Source: Streptomyces alboniger (GTDB lineage: Bacteria; Actinomycetota; Actinomycetes; Streptomycetales; Streptomycetaceae). From it: a DNA stretch of 64,000 nt. Shown here one piece after another: positions 57,510-64,000 of this stretch. Location of the stretch: assembly GCF_008704395.1 (NCBI RefSeq), contig NZ_CP023695.1, positions 1-64,000 on the forward strand, in the 5' to 3' direction. The notes under the pieces are model-generated. The model was not told where the DNA came from. It made no database searches and was given only the letters and a program-made list of their open reading frames with translations. Each line of letters starts with the position of its first letter. Positions within the stretch are counted from its first letter, which is position 1. Both the position numbers and the translations under genes were made by a program.

Positions 57510-58802
57510 CTAGCGGTTGACGATCCGTTCCAGTTCCCGGACGACCTCGGCGGGCGAGGGCTGCGCTGCCAGCTCCTGGCCGAGCCGTGCGGCGGCCTGC
57601 CCGAACGAGGGTTCCTCCAGCAGCCGCACCACCTGCTCGCGCACCCGCGCACCCTCCAGCTCCTCGGGAGCGTCCCCCCTGATCCACAGGCCGGCCCCGG
57701 AGCGCTCCAACCGCGGGCCGCGCTCGCCGATGTCCGTCATGGCGCGGCCGATCACCAGCTGCGGCACCCCGTGGGCGATCGACTCCAGGAACCCGGGCAC
57801 GCCGCCGTGGTGGATCACGGCCGAGCACGAGGGGACGACGGCGTGCAGTGGAACGAACTCCACCAGCCTGGTATTGCCCGGAACCCGCTCCAGCTCCCGC
57901 TGGAGCTGCTCGGGCAGCGTCACCACCAGCTCGATATCCACATCGGCCAGCGCATCCAGCATCCCCTGCATCTGCTCCAAGGAGAGCGCGGCCGTCGCCG
58001 GGTCCGTGGCCAGACTGAGTCCGTAGGTGGCAAGCACGCGCCGCTTATCCGGAGCGCGCCGGGCCCAGTGCGGTATGACCGAGGGACCGTTGTAGGGGAC
58101 ATAGCGCAGCGCGAGATGCGGCGACGGCGACTTGAGCCGCATCGAGCCGAGCATCTGCTCGATCGTGAACTGCCCGGTCACCATCTCCTCGGAGAACTCG
58201 CCGCCGAACTTGTGCGCCCACTGCCCCAGCCAGTCCCCCAACGGGTCCTCGCGCTCTTTCGGCTCCTGCTCCTGGCGTACCCGCAGGAAGTGCCGGCGGG
58301 CGCGGTCCTCGACGGCCAACTCGGTGCGCATGCGCCCGTGCGGCACGTTGGCCGCCGTGGCCGCGATCGCGCCCGCGTGGCTCAGCCAGTCCCACAGCAC
58401 CAGGTCCGGCTGCCACCAGCGGCAGTACTCCACCAGCTCCTCGACCATCGCGTCATTGGAGGCCCGCGAGGTGGCGGCCAAAAACCGGCTCCCCCACCGC
58501 AGGCGCTCCCAGGTGAGGACCTCTTCGCGGTCCTCGCATACGTCGATCAGGATGTCGTTCTGCTCGCCATGGGCTTCGACGAGCTTGTGGTAGACCTCCC
58601 CCTGCTCGCGTTCGACCTTCTCGAAGACGGGCTCTTCGGGGCCTACCGGTACGGCCGGCAGACCCGAGGCGGTGACGGCGTCCGTCAGCTCGGGGCCGCT
58701 GGCGACCCGGACCTCGTGTCCCGCCGCCTGAAGTGCCCAGGCCAGCGGCACCATGTGCTGTAGGTGGGTTCGCCAGGGGAAGACTACGAACAAAACGCGC
58801 AT
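57510..58802 (-). CDS. Glycosyltransferase (GT1, macrolide-type)
   Basis: A 430-residue GT-B enzyme. N-terminal MRVLFVVFPWRTHLQHMVPL with substrate-facing segments, and a C-terminal nucleotide-sugar site with VEFVPLHAVVPSCSAVIHHG and GVPGFLESIAHGVPQLV. It is closest in style to the EryCIII/DesVII/TylM2 group that attaches deoxysugars and often needs a P450-like activator. No activator with a lost heme cysteine is in the window. It presumably transfers the sugar made by the 36-41 kb genes. ATG 58802 has AAGGAGG about 8 bp upstream. It lies 59 bp after the P450 and ends the minus-strand operon. Confidence 0.9.
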   Translation of the reverse strand: MRVLFVVFPWRTHLQHMVPLAWALQAAGHEVRVASGPELTDAVTASGLPAVPVGPEEPVFEKVEREQGEVYHKLVEAHGEQNDILIDVCEDREEVLTWERLRWGSRFLAATSRASNDAMVEELVEYCRWWQPDLVLWDWLSHAGAIAATAANVPHGRMRTELAVEDRARRHFLRVRQEQEPKEREDPLGDWLGQWAHKFGGEFSEEMVTGQFTIEQMLGSMRLKSPSPHLALRYVPYNGPSVIPHWARRAPDKRRVLATYGLSLATDPATAALSLEQMQGMLDALADVDIELVVTLPEQLQRELERVPGNTRLVEFVPLHAVVPSCSAVIHHGGVPGFLESIAHGVPQLVIGRAMTDIGERGPRLERSGAGLWIRGDAPEELEGARVREQVVRLLEEPSFGQAAARLGQELAAQPSPAEVVRELERIVNR

Positions 58803-58861
58803 GGCGCTTTCCTCCTTCGGAGCGAACTCAATGCAGGTTCGCCGGCTGCGCGGGTATCGGC

Positions 58862-60076
58862 CTAGTCGGTGAGCATCTGGAGTTTCGACACTGCCAGCAG
58901 GTCATCCAGCCCCAGGAACTCCGGGCGCTGGTCCGGGTCCGCCCGCAGGCCGGGGTATCGGTCAAGGAGCATCCGCAGGCAGACGCTGCTCTCGAGGCGG
59001 GCCAGCGGGGCGCCGATGCAGAAGTGGATTCCGCGGCCGAACCCCAGGTGCGGATTGGGGTCGCGGCCGGGGTCGAACTCGTCGGGCCGCTCGAACACCC
59101 GCTCGTCCCGGCTGCCGGCGCCGAGCCAGAGCCGGACCAGGCTCTTGCCCGGTATCTTGACGCCGGCCAGCTCGGTGTCCTCGGCCGTCGCACGGACGGA
59201 GGCCGCGAGCGGGCCGAGGAACCGCAGGGTTTCCTCGGCGGCTCCCGGGATGAGGTCCGCATTGGCCCGCAGCCGGGCGAACTGCTCGGGATGGGCATCC
59301 AGGCACAGCAGCATGTTGGCGATCGTCGCGCTGGTGGTGAGGTGCCCTGCGACGAGGAGTTCCCTGGAGAAGTTCACCACCTGGTTGTCACTCAGGCGCT
59401 CGCCGTCGACCTCCGCCTCCACCAGCCTGGTCAGCAGGTCCTCGCGCGGTGTGACACGCCGTTCGGCCGCGTGGGCGCGCAAGTACTCCATCAGTTCGGG
59501 CACTTGTCCCATGGCGGCCGCGATGTCCTCGTCCTCGCGCTGCGTGCCGCCCGCGCCGTCCTTGACCGCGTCTTCCACGTTCACCTCGCCGGCGGCGGTG
59601 AGGATGGTGTCCACCCACTGCTTGAAGAGGTCGCGGTCGCTGCGCGGGACGCCGAGCATGTCGGCTATCACCATTACCGGCATCGGATACGCCAGGTCTG
59701 CGACCAGTTCCAGGCGTCCTTGGTCCTCCGCCCGGTCGAGGAGCTGACCGGTGACCTCAGCGATCCGCGGTTCGAGATCGGCCACCAGCTTCGGGGTGAA
59801 CGCACGGCTGACAATCTTGCGGAGCTTGGTGTGCTTGGGCGGGTCGGCCGCGCTCAATGCGCCCTCGCTGAGGGTCTCGCCCTCGGGCGCCCCGAACAGC
59901 AGGGCTTCCACATTGGACGAGTACACCCGCGGATCGCCGTAGACCTCCAGGATCTCGGCGTGACCGTAGACATGGACCACGCCGCTCTCGTCCACCTTGA
60001 CGGGCTGCTCCGGCCGGTGACCCCACATCCAGAAGAACGCGGGGTTCACTTGCCAGCGGTCGGCGAGCTGTGTCAT
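58862..60076 (-). CDS. Cytochrome P450 (second, NRPS-associated)
   Basis: A 404-residue class I P450. I-helix LVAGHLTTSAT, ExxR in AEETLRFLGP, heme loop FGRGIHFCIGAPLAR (Cys about 349). I start at ATG 60076 because AGAAGGG is then 6 bp upstream; ATG 60082 would put it too close. Located between MbtH/NRPS and the glycosyltransferase, it may oxidise an NRPS-bound residue or the finished peptide, e.g. piperazate hydroxylation or dehydrogenation, which is known for other clusters; this is inference. Its 73-bp leader carries two copies of a 16-bp dyad. Confidence 0.9.
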   Translation of the reverse strand: MTQLADRWQVNPAFFWMWGHRPEQPVKVDESGVVHVYGHAEILEVYGDPRVYSSNVEALLFGAPEGETLSEGALSAADPPKHTKLRKIVSRAFTPKLVADLEPRIAEVTGQLLDRAEDQGRLELVADLAYPMPVMVIADMLGVPRSDRDLFKQWVDTILTAAGEVNVEDAVKDGAGGTQREDEDIAAAMGQVPELMEYLRAHAAERRVTPREDLLTRLVEAEVDGERLSDNQVVNFSRELLVAGHLTTSATIANMLLCLDAHPEQFARLRANADLIPGAAEETLRFLGPLAASVRATAEDTELAGVKIPGKSLVRLWLGAGSRDERVFERPDEFDPGRDPNPHLGFGRGIHFCIGAPLARLESSVCLRMLLDRYPGLRADPDQRPEFLGLDDLLAVSKLQMLTD

Positions 60077-60101
60077 CTCCATCCCTTCTGTTGCTCGTTC
60101 T

Positions 60102-60139
60102 GTACGGACGCCGTACGCGCACCGTACGGACGCCGTACG
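60102..60139. promoter_or_regulatory. Tandem 16-bp dyads between MbtH and P450 genes
   Basis: Two identical copies of GTACGGACGCCGTACG at 60102-60117 and 60124-60139, spaced 22 bp start to start (two helical turns). Each is an inverted repeat (CGTACGG/CCGTACG core). They fill the gap between the MbtH stop and the P450 ribosome site. They could be an operator for an internal promoter, or a folded mRNA element. Confidence 0.55.
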
Positions 60140-60149
60140 GGCGCAGGTG

Positions 60150-60362
60150 CTACTCGCCCATGGCCAGGCGCAGGCTCCTGGGCCGCAGATCGGTCCAGTT
60201 CTCCTCTATGTGGGCAAGGCACTTCGGCCGGTCCTGCGGACCGAAGGCGATCCGCCAGCCGTCCGGGATGTGTGCGAAGGACGGCCAGAGGGAGTGCTGT
60301 TCCTCGTCGTTCACCAGGACGTAGAACGTGCCGTTCTCGTCGTCGAAGGGGTTCGTGGTCAC
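60150..60362 (-). CDS. MbtH-like protein
   Basis: 70 residues with the full MbtH signature: [33 protein letters not shown], and the tail [11 protein letters not shown]. MbtH proteins bind and activate NRPS adenylation domains. GTG start; its Shine-Dalgarno GGAG abuts the NRPS stop codon, 9 bp away, so translation is coupled. It almost certainly serves the A domain of the adjacent NRPS and others outside the window. Confidence 0.97.
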   Translation of the reverse strand: MTTNPFDDENGTFYVLVNDEEQHSLWPSFAHIPDGWRIAFGPQDRPKCLAHIEENWTDLRPRSLRLAMGE

Positions 60363-60371
60363 GCGGTCTCC

Positions 60372-63300
60372 TCAGTCACGGAGGTAGCGGTTGATGATGG
60401 TGCAGATCTCGGCCGCGGGCTTGGGCTCGGTCAGTCCGAAGTGCGTGGCGTCGATATCAAAGGTGAGCAGCTCGCCGTCGACGTACGGCTCCCAGGGGCC
60501 GGGCCGCACCTCGGGGCTGTGGGTCGCGCTGAAGAACAGCACGGTGCCGCGGTAGGTGGGCTGGGTGAACTGCGCGACCATCCGGGCGTGTTCGACGACG
60601 ACGGTGGCGCCGTTCTCGACGATGGTTTGACGGTCCTCGTCATCGGCGGTGCCCGGCAGGTAGTCGTCCAGGAAGTCGCGCGCCTCCGACCGGGTGAGGT
60701 GGGCCTGCGCCAGTTGTGCGAACCCGCTGCTCGGAACGGCGTCCAGGAGGGCCACCAGGGCCACCTCGTAGCCCCGCCGCTGGAGTTCGGCACCGATGGC
60801 GTGGGCCAGGCAGCCGCCCAGCGAGTGTCCGGCCAGTTGGTAGGGGCCGTGCGGCTGTACGGCGAGAATCTGTTGCGTGTAGTCGGTGACCATGGCCGTG
60901 AAGTCGGCCGGCAGCGGTGCGCCGTCGAAGCCGCGCGCCTGGATGCCGTGCACCGGGCGGTCCCCCACCTGGGTGGCCAGCCCCAGGTAGGACCAGCACA
61001 GTCCGAATCCGGGGTGCAGGAGCCACAAGGGCGTTTTGCTCCCGCCGGTCCGCAACGGCAGCAGTGTGTCGAAGGGGCCGCCGTCGCCGGGGTCTTGCAG
61101 GCCCCCGATCAGGTGCTCGGCCAGGGTGGCGACGGTCGGCGCCTGGAAGACGGTGCGGATCGGGATCTGTGCGCCCAGTACCGTGCGGATCCGGCTGATG
61201 AGCCTGGTGGCGAGGAGCGAGTGGCCGCCAAGAGCGAAGAAGTCGTCGTCGACGCCGACCCGTTCCACGCCGAGAACCTGCGCGAACACGCTTGCCAGCA
61301 GTTCCTCCTGGGCGTTGCGGGGAGCCCGGTAGGCGGTGTGGCTGAGGAACTGCGGTGCGGGCAGCAGCCTGCGGTCGACCTTCCCGGTCACGGCCAGCGG
61401 CAGACTCTCCATGACCAGGACCGCGGCGGGCACCATGTGCTCCGGTAGCCGCTGTGCGGTGAAGGACCGCAAGGTGTCCGGGCCGGGCGGCTCGCCCTCG
61501 GCCGGTGTGACGTAGGCGACGAGGTGCCTGCCGATGCCCGGCTGGTCCCGGGTGATCACGACGGCCTGCGCGACCTGCGGGTGGTCGGCGAGCACCGCCT
61601 CCACCTCACCGAGTTCGATGCGGAAGCCCCGGATTTTGACCTGGTTGTCGACGCGGCCCCGGAACAGCAGGCGGCCCTGCGGCGTCCAGGCTGCCAGGTC
61701 GCCGGTCCGGTACATCCGCTCGCCCGGCCCGCCGAAGGGGCAGGCCACGAAGCGCTCCGCGGTGAGGCCGTGCCGGTCCAGATATCCGCGGGCCAGCCGT
61801 TCGCCGGCGACGTACAGGTCCCCGACGACCCCTACCGGCGCCGGTCGCAGCGCCGCGTCCAGCACATACAGGCGGGTGTTGTCCATCGGGCGCCCGATCG
61901 GTACGGCCTCGCCGAGGTCGTCCGTAGCGGTGATGACGTGCATGGTGGTGGCCGCGGTGGTCTCGGTCGGGCCGTACCCGTTCACGATGGTCAGGTCGGC
62001 GCATGCGCCCAGCACGCGCTTGAGCGCGGCCGGGGTCACCACGTCGCCGACCGTCCACACCTCACGGGCGCCGCGGAACGCCTCGGGTGCCTCATCGGCG
62101 AAGGCCATGAACTGGCCCGCCGGCATGATGAGTCCGGTGACGCCCTGTTCGGTGATCGTCCGCGTGAGGCCGGCCGGGTCCAGCCGGCCGGACGCGAGGA
62201 TGACGACTGCGCCGCCGCGGAGCAGGGCGGCCCACAGTTCGTAGGTGAAGGTGTCGAACGCCTGGGTGTGGTGCATGAGCACGCGCTCCAGGCGGCTCTC
62301 GTCGTAGCCCCGGTCCGCCGAGAGAACCGCCAGCGACCGGTGGGAGATGCCCACCGCCTTGGGCCGGCCCGTGGAGCCGGAGGTGTACACCACGTAGCAG
62401 AGCTGGTCCGGGTGCCCGTGCGAGCCTGCGCCGAGCGGCTGTGCCGCCGCGATCTGTCGGGCCACCTGGGGCTGGTCGATGACCAGGAGCGGGCAGTCGC
62501 TGTCGGGCAGCTCGGCCGAGGTCTGCGTGTCGGTCACCAGAAGAGCGGGTTTGGCGTCGCTCAGCATGAAGGCGATCCGCTCGGCCGGGTAGGCCGGGTC
62601 CAGGGGCAGGTACACGCCGCCCGCCTTGGCGATGGCCAGCACGGCGACGATGTACTCCGGCGAGCGCGCGAGGGCGAGCCCGACCGGCGACTCCTGGCCC
62701 ACACCGCTTTCCGCCAGCACCCGCGCGAGCCGGCCGGCCCGCTCGTCGAGCTCCCGGTAGGTGAGGGTGGTGTCAGCGCACAGCACGGCGTCCGCGTCGG
62801 GACGCCGGGCGGCCCGCTGCTCGAACAGCGCGGCCACGGTGGCCCAGGGGGCCTGACAGGCGGTGTCGTTGAACCCGCTCAGCACGAGCTCGCGCTCGGC
62901 CGGTGCCACCGGGTCGATCCCGCTCACCGGGGTGGCGGGGTCCGCCGCGAGGGCGCCGAGGATCCGTGTCAGGCCCTGTGCCAGACGCTGTACGGTCGCG
63001 GTGTCGAAGGCATGGTCGCGGTAGCCCAGCATCAGTTGGAGATCCGGGTCGGCGGTGGCGAACAGGGCGAGCGGGTAGTGCACGGCCGCTTCCCAGTCCA
63101 TTCCGGTGATCGCGATGCCGGCCGCGCTCAGCGTCTGGTCGAGGTCGTCCCCGCCGGCCGGGTAGGACTCGAAGACCACCACCGAGTCGAAGAGCACGGG
63201 CAGACCGACGGCCCCGTGGATCTCGGCGAGGCCCAGGAAGTGGTGGTCCATCAACGCGGCCTGCCGCTGCTGAAGGTCGAGCAGCAGGTCGGCCGCGCTC

Positions 63301-64000
63301 TGGCCGGCCCTTGTGCGCACCCGGACGGGGAGGGTGTTGATGAACAGGCCCACCATCTCGTCCATGCCCGCCACCTGCGGCGGCCGCCCCGAGACCGTGG
63401 CGCCGAACACCACGTCCTGGCGGCCCGTGTGGCTCGCGATGAGCAGTGCCCAGGCGCCCTGCACCAGACTGTTGAGGGTGATGCCGAGTTCGGCGGCGCG
63501 CCGCGACAGGCAGCGCGCCGTGTCGCGGTCCAGCTCGACCGGCATCCTCAAGTGGCCGCCCGCCTCCTGCTGCCGGCTGAGGGGAGCCACCAGCGTCGGC
63601 TCGTCCAGCCCCTCCAGCTCGGCTAGCCACGCCTGTGCCGCACCCTCCTTGTCCTGGCGCGACAGCCAGTCGAGGAAGTCCCGGTAGGGGCGCACCCGGT
63701 TCAGTGATCCGGCATCCCCGAAGGTGGCGTACAAGTGCAGCAGGCTGTGCAGCACGAGCGGCGAGGACCAGCCGTCGTACACGATGTGATGGACGGTCAT
63801 CACCAGTTCGTGGCGCTCGGCCCCCCGCTGTACGAGGGTCAGGCGCAGCAGGGGCGGGTCGGTGGGGTCGAAGGGCGTGGTCCGGTCCCGCTCCCGCAGC
63901 TCGAGCAGTCGTTCCTCCTGCTCCCGCTCGGGCAGGCTGCTCCAGTTGACGGCGTGCCAGGGCAGTTCGACGCGGTCGAGGAGTACCTGCACGGATTCGC
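60372..64000 (-). CDS. NRPS terminal module C-A-PCP-TE (5' end outside window)
   Basis: About 1209 codons visible; translation begins beyond 64000. Condensation domain with HHIVYDGWS (HHxxxDG). Adenylation domain with [25 protein letters not shown] and [11 protein letters not shown]. By alignment to GrsA the pocket residues are D-T-Y-I-W-V-G-A-A-K, which I cannot match to a known substrate. PCP with [14 protein letters not shown]. Thioesterase with [12 protein letters not shown] and a late ATHFGL histidine. There is no epimerisation or methylation domain. It releases the chain by hydrolysis or cyclisation. As this is a terminal module, further NRPS modules must lie to the right or on the missing N-terminal part. 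Confidence 0.95.
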   Translation of the reverse strand, partial: ESVQVLLDRVELPWHAVNWSSLPEREQEERLLELRERDRTTPFDPTDPPLLRLTLVQRGAERHELVMTVHHIVYDGWSSPLVLHSLLHLYATFGDAGSLNRVRPYRDFLDWLSRQDKEGAAQAWLAELEGLDEPTLVAPLSRQQEAGGHLRMPVELDRDTARCLSRRAAELGITLNSLVQGAWALLIASHTGRQDVVFGATVSGRPPQVAGMDEMVGLFINTLPVRVRTRAGQSAADLLLDLQQRQAALMDHHFLGLAEIHGAVGLPVLFDSVVVFESYPAGGDDLDQTLSAAGIAITGMDWEAAVHYPLALFATADPDLQLMLGYRDHAFDTATVQRLAQGLTRILGALAADPATPVSGIDPVAPAERELVLSGFNDTACQAPWATVAALFEQRAARRPDADAVLCADTTLTYRELDERAGRLARVLAESGVGQESPVGLALARSPEYIVAVLAIAKAGGVYLPLDPAYPAERIAFMLSDAKPALLVTDTQTSAELPDSDCPLLVIDQPQVARQIAAAQPLGAGSHGHPDQLCYVVYTSGSTGRPKAVGISHRSLAVLSADRGYDESRLERVLMHHTQAFDTFTYELWAALLRGGAVVILASGRLDPAGLTRTITEQGVTGLIMPAGQFMAFADEAPEAFRGAREVWTVGDVVTPAALKRVLGACADLTIVNGYGPTETTAATTMHVITATDDLGEAVPIGRPMDNTRLYVLDAALRPAPVGVVGDLYVAGERLARGYLDRHGLTAERFVACPFGGPGERMYRTGDLAAWTPQGRLLFRGRVDNQVKIRGFRIELGEVEAVLADHPQVAQAVVITRDQPGIGRHLVAYVTPAEGEPPGPDTLRSFTAQRLPEHMVPAAVLVMESLPLAVTGKVDRRLLPAPQFLSHTAYRAPRNAQEELLASVFAQVLGVERVGVDDDFFALGGHSLLATRLISRIRTVLGAQIPIRTVFQAPTVATLAEHLIGGLQDPGDGGPFDTLLPLRTGGSKTPLWLLHPGFGLCWSYLGLATQVGDRPVHGIQARGFDGAPLPADFTAMVTDYTQQILAVQPHGPYQLAGHSLGGCLAHAIGAELQRRGYEVALVALLDAVPSSGFAQLAQAHLTRSEARDFLDDYLPGTADDEDRQTIVENGATVVVEHARMVAQFTQPTYRGTVLFFSATHSPEVRPGPWEPYVDGELLTFDIDATHFGLTEPKPAAEICTIINRYLRD

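Noticed and set aside
1-64000. CRISPR arrays, rRNA and tRNA genes
   Set aside because: No regularly spaced short repeats and no cloverleaf or rRNA-like stretch was noticed. The repeats seen are IS ends, hairpins, glycine codons and the PKS duplication.

Overview
The window looks like a chromosome arm of a Streptomyces or close relative. It has very high GC with G/C third codon positions, frequent GTG starts, many actinobacterial families, and a mix of decayed insertion sequences with a large biosynthetic locus. No rRNA, tRNA or CRISPR array was seen. All calls come from reading the sequence and translations; no database search was run.

1-7.6 kb: a small minus-strand group (P-loop kinase, DUF6042-like protein, an unknown protein), then an ATP-dependent DNA ligase gene cut in two. 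Its C-terminal half is at 2348-2701 and its N-terminal half at 6625-7140. The intervening 3.9 kb carries an intact NACHT NTPase with an NLR-like layout (helical N-terminus, NACHT, leucine-rich C-terminus).

7.6-20.8 kb: a gene graveyard. It holds remnants of a small isomerase-like tail, an unknown protein, two decayed copies of one TOPRIM-like gene, IS1182 and ISAs1 fragments, and an IS5-family element. A four-recombinase Tn554/RIT-like module (11.8-19.4 kb) has one of its four recombinase genes intact. A secreted glycine-rich PGRS-like protein (9837-10763) is a solitary intact gene here.

21-36 kb: a compact three-gene operon (57-aa protein, KAP P-loop NTPase, Hsp70/actin-like ATPase) sits divergent to a LAL-type LuxR regulator. 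After it come an IS630 element whose end supplies the stop codon of an FAD oxidoreductase, a 14-TM MFS exporter, an unknown protein, a DUF2975 + XRE pair with a dyad-rich operator region, and a broken pentapeptide-repeat gene.

36.3 kb to the end: a biosynthetic gene cluster that leaves the window on the right. Minus-strand genes make a deoxysugar (C-methyltransferase, E1-type 3-dehydratase, 4-ketoreductase, 3-ketoreductase) and end with an ornithine N-hydroxylase. Divergent from it, a plus-strand operon begins with a KtzT/PaiB-type piperazate synthase, then an aminotransferase, a P450, two single-module type I PKSs (each KS-AT-DH-KR-ACP) and an FMN alpha-hydroxy-acid oxidase. Converging on this, a minus-strand operon encodes a terminal NRPS module (C-A-PCP-TE, start outside the window), an MbtH protein, a second P450 and a glycosyltransferase. 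Together they suggest a glycosylated, piperazic-acid-containing polyketide-peptide. The second PKS module has a dead, internally deleted AT. The two KS domains share a nearly identical segment of about 0.8 kb with a reading-frame break at the same place.
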